Of a stretch of 64,000 nucleotides of DNA, positions 8,896-16,563 are shown one piece after another (positions within the stretch are counted from its first letter, which is position 1; each line of letters starts with the position of its first letter). A model generated the notes under the pieces. That model saw only the letters and a list, made by a program, of their open reading frames with translations, did no database searches and was not told the DNA's origin. The stretch spans positions 2,624,001 to 2,688,000 of the forward strand of contig NZ_CP009888.1 in assembly GCF_000788395.1 (NCBI RefSeq), in the 5' to 3' direction. Both the position numbers and the translations under genes were made by a program. The stretch comes from Pseudoalteromonas piratica. Its GTDB lineage: Bacteria > Pseudomonadota > Gammaproteobacteria > Enterobacterales > Alteromonadaceae.

Positions 8896-9789
8896 TCAGA
8901 GTGAAATCGGGCCACCACTTAACACTTGTAACAAAAACGGGGTTAACCCTACTACACCGACTAACATCAAGACTGTAAGCAAGACCAACAGAGCAGTTGC
9001 CAAAAGTTTTAATTTAAGCCCCTTCTTTTTATCTGCAATAAAATAAAGTTCAGCCATGCCTAATGGCAGTAAAAAGCATGCAAATGTCCAAATAGTGAAA
9101 AAGATATCACCAAAGGCGGGCTTACCACCCAGCATGGTACCCGTAATCAAGTAACTAAATACGCCAACACGCAAAAACCACTGTGCATTTGATACTAAGA
9201 ATAGTCTTACTGCCCATTTTCGATGATTATTAAACTGCTTAGCTCGCGCAGTTTTTACCGTCAGGTAAGCAAAGCCCAAAATGAGAAACCCATTCACGGA
9301 TGTTCCTATTGCTGCCAGTAAATCAGGGCTCGCACCACGTACCCAAGTTAAATAAAAACCCGATAATGCAAGGCCAAAAACTGTGACTAAATAGATATAA
9401 CCATTTATTTTATGAAACTTGGGTGCCACAGCTCTTAATTTTGGCACAAGCTGTAATGCACCACCAAAGGCGACAATACCCGCACCAATCGCATGCACAG
9501 CAAACACCGTATTCCCCATGGTATCACCCACTTTGAAAGGTGCGCTTCCCATAGCTTCCCATCGGTTCCAAATTTCAATATTGTCGTTTATGACAGAAAA
9601 CCCATAAAACGCCATAATGTAATAAAAGAAAAACCACTGCCCCAACAAGATCGCAATAAACCAAAATATCGCTGAATATTTAAATAGCAAATTAATCATC
9701 TTGCGCTGTGTTGTTTGCACAGTGTTAGATTTCTGCTGTGTAGTTACCTCGTTTTTAAGTGCCGATAAATTATCTGTTGACGAAGTCAT
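8896..9789 (-). CDS. DUF2306 integral membrane protein
   Basis: 297 aa, unknown function. After a polar N-terminus (about 35 residues) there are about seven hydrophobic segments. The block HAIGAGIVAFGGALQLVPKL followed by FHKINGYIYLV and GFYLTWVRGA matches the DUF2306 family, whose conserved His and Arg residues may bind a cofactor (inference). It lies 102 bp downstream of a membrane-bound AraC-type regulator on the same strand; a perfect palindrome in the gap is a candidate operator. Confidence 0.82.
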   Translation of the reverse strand: MTSSTDNLSALKNEVTTQQKSNTVQTTQRKMINLLFKYSAIFWFIAILLGQWFFFYYIMAFYGFSVINDNIEIWNRWEAMGSAPFKVGDTMGNTVFAVHAIGAGIVAFGGALQLVPKLRAVAPKFHKINGYIYLVTVFGLALSGFYLTWVRGASPDLLAAIGTSVNGFLILGFAYLTVKTARAKQFNNHRKWAVRLFLVSNAQWFLRVGVFSYLITGTMLGGKPAFGDIFFTIWTFACFLLPLGMAELYFIADKKKGLKLKLLATALLVLLTVLMLVGVVGLTPFLLQVLSGGPISL

Positions 9790-9848
9790 ACCTTATCCCT
9801 CTATTCGAAATTATTTGAATAAGATTGTGCTAAGACAGGGATTATTTG

Positions 9849-9874
9849 TCGTCCGAATGGGCATATTCGGACGA
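9849..9874. promoter_or_regulatory. Perfect 10-bp inverted repeat, candidate operator
   Basis: TCGTCCGAAT, six bases GGGCAT, then ATTCGGACGA, located 60-85 bp upstream of the DUF2306 start codon (9789) and 18 bp after the stop of the AraC-type regulator. No T-run follows on the minus strand, so an operator fits better than a terminator. The binding protein is presumably the adjacent regulator, but that is inference. Confidence 0.55.
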
Positions 9875-9891
9875 ATTCGTCATTAATTTGT

Positions 9892-11031
9892 TTAGTTTTT
9901 AGTCATTAATGCTTTTTTAAAAGCTGTCGGTGTGGTCCCCGTCATTGTTTTAAATGCCGAGTTAAATGTCGATTTCGATTTAAATCCAACATCATAGGCT
10001 ATGGTTGAAACTAACTTGTCACTATTGGTTAACAATTTCTTGGCTTCTTCGACACGGTAATGATTAACAAACTTGAAAAAATTAGTTTTCAAATATTGCG
10101 AGAGGGTTTCTGATATATAGTTTTCGCTTACTGAGATTGATTTCGACAAGCGATTTAACGATAAGTCTTCATCTTTGTAGAGCGTTTTTTCGGTCATTGC
10201 CAAAATGAGTTTTTCTGATATTTCTTCCATTTTATCATGTGAAATGACCGTCTCTCGCGGTTTATCTTCGGGCTCTGAGTCCTCTTCATTTTCAAAAAAC
10301 TCTATCTGCTTAAGGGCAAAATGCGTAAATGTTATCAGAACAACTAGTTCAATAAAGGGAAATATAGAGCCCAGTATGTGCCACTTAAACCCAAGTAATC
10401 CAGCAACATAATTGATGGCGTAGACAAGCCAAATAAAGCCCCACAATACCAGCAATACTTTTAACCAATCCATAGCCCGCTGTTCAATAGTAGAATACTT
10501 TTCCATTAATTTAGCGGTATGTTTTGCATGTAAGCGAAAAGCGGCAAATAAATAAACAAAGGTAAATACAAGAAAGACGATCGCGGTAACAACACAGGTA
10601 GTGACTGCTAAACGCCATAAACTGGGATCTCGAGTTAAAGGATCAGCTAATGCTAACTTTTGTTCTGGGCTAATGAAAAATAAAAATGGCACCATCAGCA
10701 CTAAAATAGCAATAGGCCCTGAAAGCGCAAAGACACGCTGCTTAGTTGTAACCTTAAACTTTGCAAACATTGCTGTTGCAGCATAAAAATAAAATGCAGG
10801 TCCCACTAACATACGAATTGGTAGCTGAAAGCCTGCTATTGCAGGGGCATATTGATACACACCTGTAAAAATATAAAGCTCACCTAGAATATGGATTAAC
10901 AGTAATAACAGTAACGCAAAAAGATAAACACCTTGATTAGAGTTATATGACTTCGCACCACGAACAATCGAAGATACAACGACTCCCATCATACTCGAAT
11001 AAACAACTGTTGGGATCAGATCTACTGCCAT
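9892..11031 (-). CDS. Membrane-bound AraC-type transcriptional regulator
   Basis: 379 aa from the ATG at 11031 (a GTG three codons upstream is the alternative start). Residues about 1-245 contain about seven hydrophobic helices, then an acidic cytoplasmic linker (ENEEDSEPEDKPRE) and a C-terminal AraC helix-turn-helix: LSLNRLSKSISVSENYISE and VSTIAYDVGFKSKSTFNSAF, ending in TGTTPTAFKK. Such proteins sense a signal at or in the inner membrane and bind DNA directly. The likely target is the adjacent DUF2306 gene on the same strand; a palindrome lies between them. The signal is unknown. Confidence 0.85.
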   Translation of the reverse strand: MAVDLIPTVVYSSMMGVVVSSIVRGAKSYNSNQGVYLFALLLLLLIHILGELYIFTGVYQYAPAIAGFQLPIRMLVGPAFYFYAATAMFAKFKVTTKQRVFALSGPIAILVLMVPFLFFISPEQKLALADPLTRDPSLWRLAVTTCVVTAIVFLVFTFVYLFAAFRLHAKHTAKLMEKYSTIEQRAMDWLKVLLVLWGFIWLVYAINYVAGLLGFKWHILGSIFPFIELVVLITFTHFALKQIEFFENEEDSEPEDKPRETVISHDKMEEISEKLILAMTEKTLYKDEDLSLNRLSKSISVSENYISETLSQYLKTNFFKFVNHYRVEEAKKLLTNSDKLVSTIAYDVGFKSKSTFNSAFKTMTGTTPTAFKKALMTKN

Positions 11032-11196
11032 ACACTTCACTAATAACTAAAAAGAATTAGAAAAATGATACACCAAGATCAATAACGTTAACATGCTCTA
11101 TACGTTAGACTCTGTTTATAGGCAATATTTTAAACCCTGTGCTTTAAGGTGATTAAAAAGAAAGGCAGTATTCTGCCTTGCTTTATTATCTGAACT

Positions 11197-12405
11197 TTAT
11201 GCACTTACAATCAGTTCGTTCACTGCGGTTTCATTGAGCACTACTGTTGTCGCACGTTTGAAAAAATTAAAATCTGTTGCCGTACATGATGTATATGCAC
11301 CCATCATGGTTGAAATGATAAGGTCACCATTTTCCAATTTAGGTAACATAATTTCTTCGCGGATCACATCAATGCTGTCGCATGTTGGACCCGCAAGTAC
11401 CGACATAAAACGCTCACCAGTTGTTAGCGCTGAATCAATTTGATACTTAGCTTCATCAAACATTAATCCGCTAAACGAACCGTATAAGCCGTCATCCAAG
11501 TAATACCACGTTTTACCGCCGCGCACCGCTTGCCCCATTACCGAAGCAATATTAGTTACCGCTGTTGCTACAATAAAACGCCCAGGCTCAGCAATTACGC
11601 GCACTGTTTCTGGTAATTTTGCTAATGCATCACGAATAGGCGCACAAAAATCAGCAATGTTTGGCACTTCTGGTGTGTACTTCACAGGGAAACCACCACC
11701 GATATCAAGTGTGCTAAGTGCTGGTAAGCCTGCATTAATTACCGCCATCATAATGTGATGGCATTTGCTAATCGCATCGGCATATTTCACACCGCTCTTG
11801 GTTTGTGAACCAACATGGAACGATAAACCTTTTATGCGAATACCTAACTCAAAAGCATGTTGAATGAGTGTTACAGCATCTTCAGGTAAGCAACCGAATT
11901 TTTTCGACAAATCAGCTAATACTTCAGGATTTGGAAAGCTTACACGTACCAATAGCTCAACCTGATCTTTATATTTTTCAAACTTCTCAACTTCGTTTAA
12001 GTTATCTACCACAAACACATTGCAGCCATAGGCAAGTGCGTGCGAAATATCAATATCACGCTTAATTGGGTGCGTTTGAATTGTGCGCTCGCTCGGTACA
12101 CCTACTGATTGAACGAGGTCGACTTCACCGTTTGTTGCTAAATCAAAATACGCGCCTTCAGCAAGTAATGTCGTTACTACCGCAGGGTGTGGTAATGGCT
12201 TGAGTGCATAGTGTAAATCAACATTGGGTAATGCAGACTGTAACGCGCGATATTGTGTTCTGATCAGATCACAATCAAGCACCATAAGTGGGGAACCAAA
12301 TTGAGCAACTAATTGTTCAGCTTGTGGTTTTTCAATTACTAAACCGTTGCAAACATCAAAATGGGTAATCGGCGCAAGAGCAGCCATTACAGGTGTTAAA
12401 GACAT
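11197..12405 (-). CDS. PLP-dependent ornithine/lysine decarboxylase, alanine-racemase fold
   Basis: 402 aa, cytoplasmic; makes putrescine or cadaverine from ornithine or lysine. The family (Orn/DAP/Arg decarboxylase 2) is recognised from DLHYALKPLPHPAVV near residue 65, with the PLP-binding Lys, the substrate-loop motif SFHVGSQTKSG, the phosphate-binding loop TLDIGGGFPVKY, the conserved EPGRF, and the C-terminal block GPTCDSIDVI and DDGLYGSFSGLMFD. These motifs fit ornithine decarboxylases of the eukaryote-like type rather than meso-DAP decarboxylase LysA, but ornithine versus lysine preference cannot be decided. It is monocistronic, with a long 5' region that carries a small palindrome (TGCAAT-AA-ATTGCA at 12528-12541). 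Confidence 0.88.
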   Translation of the reverse strand: MSLTPVMAALAPITHFDVCNGLVIEKPQAEQLVAQFGSPLMVLDCDLIRTQYRALQSALPNVDLHYALKPLPHPAVVTTLLAEGAYFDLATNGEVDLVQSVGVPSERTIQTHPIKRDIDISHALAYGCNVFVVDNLNEVEKFEKYKDQVELLVRVSFPNPEVLADLSKKFGCLPEDAVTLIQHAFELGIRIKGLSFHVGSQTKSGVKYADAISKCHHIMMAVINAGLPALSTLDIGGGFPVKYTPEVPNIADFCAPIRDALAKLPETVRVIAEPGRFIVATAVTNIASVMGQAVRGGKTWYYLDDGLYGSFSGLMFDEAKYQIDSALTTGERFMSVLAGPTCDSIDVIREEIMLPKLENGDLIISTMMGAYTSCTATDFNFFKRATTVVLNETAVNELIVSA

Positions 12406-12794
12406 AGCGATTCTCCGAGCAGTGTCAATAAAACTAAACTAATCAAATAAACTCGTTATGAGTTCGAGCGAGTTAAACATACTTAAACATTCAAGTTCAC
12501 TCTTGGATAGTTGCTCTATCGCCTTGCTGCAATAAATTGCAATGTACTCGGATTGGCTATCAACAAGAAGCGTGCGAATAATAAATTACTTTTTATCAGA
12601 TGCAATCTTTTTTTAAATAATTTTCCACCTTAAATTTAATTTTATTTAAAGGCACAACCCGATCCAAACCTTTAAAAACCGCAATTCAAGCCCAATAGTT
12701 TATTAATATTAAATATCGCATCAGTAGCTAATCACACTAGTTTCAAAATGCGTATTTATCTGATTAAGTGAGAGAATTCTTTATAGGGGCAATT
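12406..12794. other. Divergent intergenic region, no gene seen
   Basis: 389 bp between the decarboxylase (minus) and glyoxalase (plus) starts, so it must hold both promoters. It contains the palindrome TGCAATAAATTGCA at 12528-12541 and an AT-rich stretch from about 12580 to 12770. No convincing small ORF, RNA gene or recognised riboswitch was found. Confidence 0.6.
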
Positions 12795-13184
12795 ATGCGT
12801 TTACTACATACCATGATCCGTGTTGCGGATTTAGAAAAATCAGTTGCGTTTTATACCAAAGTGCTTGGTATGAAAGAGCTAAGACGTTCAGAAAATACCG
12901 AATACCGTTATACGTTAGCCTTTGTCGGCTATGGTGATGAAAAAGAAAACGCAGTGATCGAGCTCACCTATAACTGGGATACTGACAGTTACGATCATGG
13001 CAATGCTTTTGGTCATTTAGCCATTGAATATGATGATATTTACGCAGCTTGTGAAAATATTAAAGCATTAGGCGGTGTCGTATCACGTGAACCAGGACCG
13101 GTAAAAGGTGGTACAACAGAAATCGCTTTTGTTAAAGATCCTGATGGCTATGCCATAGAGCTTATTCAAAAGAAAGATCAATAG
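12795..13184 (+). CDS. gloA: Lactoylglutathione lyase (glyoxalase I)
   Basis: Converts the hemithioacetal of methylglyoxal and glutathione to S-lactoylglutathione. 129 aa from the ATG at 12795, which has AGGGGC six bases upstream; an upstream in-frame codon at 12768 lacks a ribosome site. The metal ligands expected for the bacterial Ni-type enzyme are all visible: His5 in RLLHTMIRV, Glu in [10 protein letters not shown], His in [10 protein letters not shown] and Glu in GYAIELIQ. It is transcribed alone, divergently from the decarboxylase. Confidence 0.96.
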   Translation: MRLLHTMIRVADLEKSVAFYTKVLGMKELRRSENTEYRYTLAFVGYGDEKENAVIELTYNWDTDSYDHGNAFGHLAIEYDDIYAACENIKALGGVVSREPGPVKGGTTEIAFVKDPDGYAIELIQKKDQ

Positions 13185-13186
13185 TT

Positions 13187-13349
13187 ATACCAAACCGCAT
13201 AGATAATTGGTCATTCAGCGAGAATTAGAAGTATTTCAGGCAAGGCATTGACTGCAAAAAATGGTGGCTCCCTTGTTAAAGTCAATAACGCAGTATGAAG
13301 TGCTTTTAAACTCGCCTCTTAAGAGCTAATTATTTATGAGGATTGGTAT
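13187..13349. repeat. Palindromic 163-bp repeat element (MITE-like), copy 1
   Basis: Ends are imperfect inverted repeats: ATACCAAACCGCATAGATAATT on the left and, read on the minus strand, ATACCAATCCTCATAAATAATT on the right. Its length is within one base of the element at 37952-38113, which has the same ATACCAA ends and a similar subterminal TCATTC-AGCGAG block. No ORF inside. It starts one base after the gloA stop codon, so it may also fold at the end of the gloA mRNA. Confidence 0.7.
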
Positions 13350-13505
13350 TATTATTGATTTGGGTTTTGTCTTGCGCCCTTTTAAGCATGTGAATACCGA
13401 GAATCAGACACTTAAAACAATAGGAGATTTTGGATTTGATGTTTTAATCTAAATAATACGAAGGAATTCTGAAAAGGAAGTTTTACATTTTCACCATGAC
13501 ACAAG

Positions 13506-13581
13506 TGGCGTCCCCTAGGGGATTCGAACCCCTGTTACCGCCGTGAAAGGGCGGTGTCCTAGGCCTCTAGACGAAGGGGAC
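13506..13581 (-). tRNA. tRNA-Glu (TTC), array copy 7 (last transcribed)
   Basis: 76 nt including encoded CCA; anticodon loop CTTTCAC with TTC; T-arm GGTTCGAATCC. Identical in sequence to the other six tRNA-Glu copies. Last copy of a minus-strand operon that begins with tRNA-Ala at 14661. Confidence 0.98.
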
Positions 13582-13664
13582 AACATGGTGTTGTCACTAG
13601 GACTGGTTATTTTTACTCTTACCATACGAGCTTTTAATGACTCACCCCACTCTACAAAAGTAAG

Positions 13665-13740
13665 TGGCGTCCCCTAGGGGATTCGAACCCCTGTTACCGC
13701 CGTGAAAGGGCGGTGTCCTAGGCCTCTAGACGAAGGGGAC
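13665..13740 (-). tRNA. tRNA-Glu (TTC), array copy 6
   Basis: Identical 76-nt tRNA-Glu with encoded CCA. The spacer to the next copy is part of a tandem unit of about 159 bp; the leader side carries the hairpin GACAACA-TGG-TGTTGTC abutting the mature 5' end. Confidence 0.98.
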
Positions 13741-13823
13741 AACATGGTGTTGTCACTAGGACTGGTTATTTTTACTCTTACCATACGAGCTTTTAATGAC
13801 TCACTCCACTCTACAAAAGTAAG

Positions 13824-13899
13824 TGGCGTCCCCTAGGGGATTCGAACCCCTGTTACCGCCGTGAAAGGGCGGTGTCCTAGGCCTCTAGACGAAGGGGAC
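13824..13899 (-). tRNA. tRNA-Glu (TTC), array copy 5
   Basis: Identical 76-nt tRNA-Glu. Its leader hairpin has lost one base from the loop (GACAACA-TG-TGTTGTC), a small difference from the other copies that keeps the stem. Confidence 0.98.
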
Positions 13900-13980
13900 A
13901 ACATGTGTTGTCACTAGGACTGGTTATTTTTACTCTTACCATACGAGTTTTAATGACTCACCCCACTCTACAAAAGTAAG

Positions 13981-14056
13981 TGGCGTCCCCTAGGGGATTC
14001 GAACCCCTGTTACCGCCGTGAAAGGGCGGTGTCCTAGGCCTCTAGACGAAGGGGAC
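13981..14056 (-). tRNA. tRNA-Glu (TTC), array copy 4
   Basis: Identical 76-nt tRNA-Glu with encoded CCA, spaced 158 bp from the next copy. Its spacers carry single-base variations only. Confidence 0.98.
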
Positions 14057-14138
14057 AACATGGTGTTGTCACTAGGACTGGTTATTTTTACTCTTACCAT
14101 ACGAGTTTTAATGACTCACCCCACGCTACAAAAGTAAG

Positions 14139-14214
14139 TGGCGTCCCCTAGGGGATTCGAACCCCTGTTACCGCCGTGAAAGGGCGGTGTCCTAGGCCTC
14201 TAGACGAAGGGGAC
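14139..14214 (-). tRNA. tRNA-Glu (TTC), array copy 3
   Basis: Identical 76-nt tRNA-Glu with encoded CCA; the downstream spacer differs from the others by one substitution (CCACGCTAC for CCACTCTAC). Confidence 0.98.
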
Positions 14215-14297
14215 AACATGGTGTTGTCACTAGGACTGGTTATTTTTACTCTTACCATACGAGCTTTTAATGACTCACCCCACTCTACAAAAGTAAG

Positions 14298-14373
14298 TGG
14301 CGTCCCCTAGGGGATTCGAACCCCTGTTACCGCCGTGAAAGGGCGGTGTCCTAGGCCTCTAGACGAAGGGGAC
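14298..14373 (-). tRNA. tRNA-Glu (TTC), array copy 2
   Basis: Identical 76-nt tRNA-Glu with encoded CCA in the 159-bp tandem unit. Confidence 0.98.
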
Positions 14374-14456
14374 AACATGGTGTTGTCACTAGGACTGGTT
14401 ATTTTTACTCTTACCATACGAGCTTTTAATGACTCACCCCACTCTACAAAAGTAAG

Positions 14457-14532
14457 TGGCGTCCCCTAGGGGATTCGAACCCCTGTTACCGCCGTGAAAG
14501 GGCGGTGTCCTAGGCCTCTAGACGAAGGGGAC
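14457..14532 (-). tRNA. tRNA-Glu (TTC), array copy 1
   Basis: Identical 76-nt tRNA-Glu with encoded CCA, first of the seven, 53 bases downstream of tRNA-Ala in the same transcript. Confidence 0.98.
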
Positions 14533-14585
14533 AACATGGTGTTGTCACTAGGACTGGTTATTTAGACTCAAACCATAAGAGTTAT

Positions 14586-14661
14586 TGGTGGAGCTATGCG
14601 GGATCGAACCGCAGACCTCCTCGCTGCCAGCGAGGCGCTCTCCCAGCTGAGCTATAGCCCC
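14586..14661 (-). tRNA. tRNA-Ala (GGC)
   Basis: 76 nt with encoded CCA. Anticodon loop CTGGCAG gives GGC; acceptor stem GGGGCTA pairs with TAGCTCC with G-U allowance. It is the first gene of the Ala-Glu(x7) operon; a strong promoter lies just upstream. Confidence 0.98.
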
Positions 14662-14709
14662 AAACTGCATCTTCAAGAGATAACTCGTGTATCGCTGAAG
14701 ACGGGGCGC

Positions 14710-14738
14710 ATTTTATGGAGCCAGCCAAATAAAGTCAA
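14710..14738 (-). promoter_or_regulatory. Promoter of the tRNA-Ala/Glu operon
   Basis: On the minus strand TTGACT (14738-14733), 17 bases, then TAAAAT (14715-14710), followed by the GC-rich discriminator GCGCCCCG. This is a near-consensus sigma-70 promoter with the GC-rich discriminator known from stable-RNA promoters under stringent (ppGpp) control. Confidence 0.85.
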
Positions 14739-15819
14739 CTTTTTTTTAAGCATAGTGCATTGTTCGCACCATTTTTAATCAAGATGCACATTTGTTCGTC
14801 AAAATAATGATTTTTCAACCTGTTTCAATGTGCTAGCAGTGAATATAAGCGTGATAAAATGATCATTGATTACTTTAATTCGCACTTTCCTAATCATAAC
14901 AATTCACTTTTTACACCCTTATATAGGAAATCGAAACACTGTCTTTTATTAACGCTTATACCTTGTTGTGCTCAACTAAATAAAAAGTAAAGGCTCAGCT
15001 TACATATATAAATGGCAATCTATTAATGGAAGCACTTCACGCCAACATTATGCAATAGAAAAATACACCATTCTTTGCCCTGCCTAGCTTTACTTTTTAT
15101 AGACTTCATTGTCATTACTGAACATGCCCTGTTACTTTTTAATTTATTTGAATGGTAATTAGGCATAATCCCTCAATGCAGTTTAAGTTGAAGACATACA
15201 TAGAATTAAAACGATTACTTGGTTATTTATATGTAGCCAATTCAAATAAACCTAAAACTCCCTCGTTTAAACCTAGTGTCATACACACATCGATACAGTT
15301 TCGACAACTACCTACTATTAACTTAGATAAAGTTGGACTCAATAAAGTAACACCCTTACTCAACTAAGCCCCCTCTTTTTAAACTCTTTGGTTTACCTAT
15401 TTAATCAACTTACACTAAACATAAATCAAATTACCTAATTACTTGCGTATATAAAAGTACCCCAATCTAAAATAGCCCTTTTATATAAAGTAACTAAATA
15501 ATCACTTTGCTTATTAAAGTATGTGCAGTTACCTAGCTTTTTAAAACGACATCATTATTTTGTTTTCAAATTAAACATCGCAACTTTACCTAACAGGTGA
15601 TCCCGTGGAAGCATTTTAATAATAAAAGGCACCTTCATGCTCTTTTTATAGTCGTTAATTTACTCATTACTAATGTGCCTAAAAAAACAAAGCGAATAAA
15701 AAACACTCTAAACGCCCTACTTTTACGAATAGACTTGCTCTAAAAGCGCTCAAGGCGTTTGACATTTGCCCAAGTTGTTCATTTTAAGGCCACTTAACAC
15801 ATTTTTGTGAAAACAAGTA
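14739..15819. other. AT-rich region between two tRNA arrays, no convincing gene
   Basis: About 1.1 kb with frequent stops in all frames. The longest open stretch (15152-15367, plus, 71 codons) has no ribosome site of note, no recognised domain and biased low-complexity composition, so it is not called. A weak 7-bp inverted repeat (AAACGCC at 15710, GGCGTTT at 15754) is the only structure seen before the tRNA-Val promoter. It may be eroded former coding sequence or an insertion remnant. Confidence 0.6.
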
Positions 15820-15847
15820 TTGACTATAGTTGAACTAAATCTATAAT
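15820..15847 (+). promoter_or_regulatory. Promoter of the tRNA-Val array
   Basis: TTGACT (15820-15825), 16 bases, TATAAT (15842-15847), then the discriminator AGCGCCCC. It places the start of transcription about 35 bases before the first tRNA-Val. Architecture and discriminator mirror those of the tRNA-Ala/Glu promoter. Confidence 0.87.
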
Positions 15848-15889
15848 AGCGCCCCACAACAACGCAGCAATGTGTTGAGATTCTAAAGC

Positions 15890-15965
15890 GGGTCGTTAGC
15901 TCAGTTGGGAGAGCATCGCCCTTACAAGGCGAGGGTCACTGGTTCAAGTCCAGTACGACCCACCA
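15890..15965 (+). tRNA. tRNA-Val (TAC), array copy 1
   Basis: 76 nt with encoded CCA; anticodon loop CTTACAA gives TAC. Flanked by the perfect 8-bp inverted pair TTCTAAAG (15881-15888) and CTTTAGAA (15966-15973), which can extend the acceptor stem in the precursor. Confidence 0.98.
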
Positions 15966-15984
15966 CTTTAGAAATGACTATTTG

Positions 15985-16060
15985 GGGTCGTTAGCTCAGT
16001 TGGGAGAGCATCGCCCTTACAAGGCGAGGGTCACTGGTTCAAGTCCAGTACGACCCACCA
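15985..16060 (+). tRNA. tRNA-Val (TAC), array copy 2
   Basis: Identical 76-nt tRNA-Val. Its flanks are the weakest of the six: only ACTA/TAGT can pair outside the acceptor stem. Confidence 0.98.
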
Positions 16061-16079
16061 TTTAGTTAAAGTTTTGCAT

Positions 16080-16155
16080 GGGTCGTTAGCTCAGTTGGGA
16101 GAGCATCGCCCTTACAAGGCGAGGGTCACTGGTTCAAGTCCAGTACGACCCACCA
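16080..16155 (+). tRNA. tRNA-Val (TAC), array copy 3
   Basis: Identical 76-nt tRNA-Val, flanked by the 8-bp inverted pair GTTTTGCA (16071-16078) and TGCAAAAC (16157-16164). Confidence 0.98.
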
Positions 16156-16177
16156 TTGCAAAACACATTAATTTAGC

Positions 16178-16253
16178 GGGTCGTTAGCTCAGTTGGGAGA
16201 GCATCGCCCTTACAAGGCGAGGGTCACTGGTTCAAGTCCAGTACGACCCACCA
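16178..16253 (+). tRNA. tRNA-Val (TAC), array copy 4
   Basis: Identical 76-nt tRNA-Val, flanked by the 9-bp inverted pair TTAATTTAG (16168-16176) and CTAAATTAA (16254-16262). Confidence 0.98.
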
Positions 16254-16272
16254 CTAAATTAAAATCTATAAT

Positions 16273-16348
16273 GGGTCGTTAGCTCAGTTGGGAGAGCATC
16301 GCCCTTACAAGGCGAGGGTCACTGGTTCAAGTCCAGTACGACCCACCA
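16273..16348 (+). tRNA. tRNA-Val (TAC), array copy 5
   Basis: Identical 76-nt tRNA-Val, flanked by the 7-bp inverted pair TCTATAA (16265-16271) and TTATAGA (16349-16355). Confidence 0.98.
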
Positions 16349-16365
16349 TTATAGAAAATCAATAT

Positions 16366-16441
16366 GGGTCGTTAGCTCAGTTGGGAGAGCATCGCCCTTA
16401 CAAGGCGAGGGTCACTGGTTCAAGTCCAGTACGACCCACCA
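16366..16441 (+). tRNA. tRNA-Val (TAC), array copy 6
   Basis: Identical 76-nt tRNA-Val, flanked by the 6-bp inverted pair TCAATA (16359-16364) and TATTGA (16442-16447). Last copy; no obvious T-rich terminator follows. Confidence 0.98.
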
Positions 16442-16563
16442 TATTGAACTCCTTATCTAAATCACCTTTAAAATCAAACAATTCATATATTTATAAGCTA
16501 TTTTATTGCGACAATTGCCGCTGTTTTATATAGTTTAACTATGACCGCGCAGCCAGAAATGCG

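Noticed and set aside
9849..9874. Palindrome as intrinsic terminator of the AraC-type gene
   Set aside because: No T-run follows on the minus strand; operator role preferred.
14596..14778. Open frame MRDRTADLLAASEALSQLSY
   Set aside because: It overlaps tRNA-Ala on the opposite strand, another classical tRNA artefact.
15152..15367. 71-codon open frame between the tRNA arrays
   Set aside because: No ribosome site, no domain, no signal; expected by chance in an AT-rich gap of this size.
13506..16441. CRISPR arrays (regular repeats with spacers)
   Set aside because: The repeats are 76-nt tRNAs with correct cloverleaf and CCA, spacers of the first array are themselves identical, and no cas genes are present.
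16288..16533. Open frame MGEHRPYKARVTGSSPVRPT
   Set aside because: It is translation through two tRNA-Val genes, a common false peptide.
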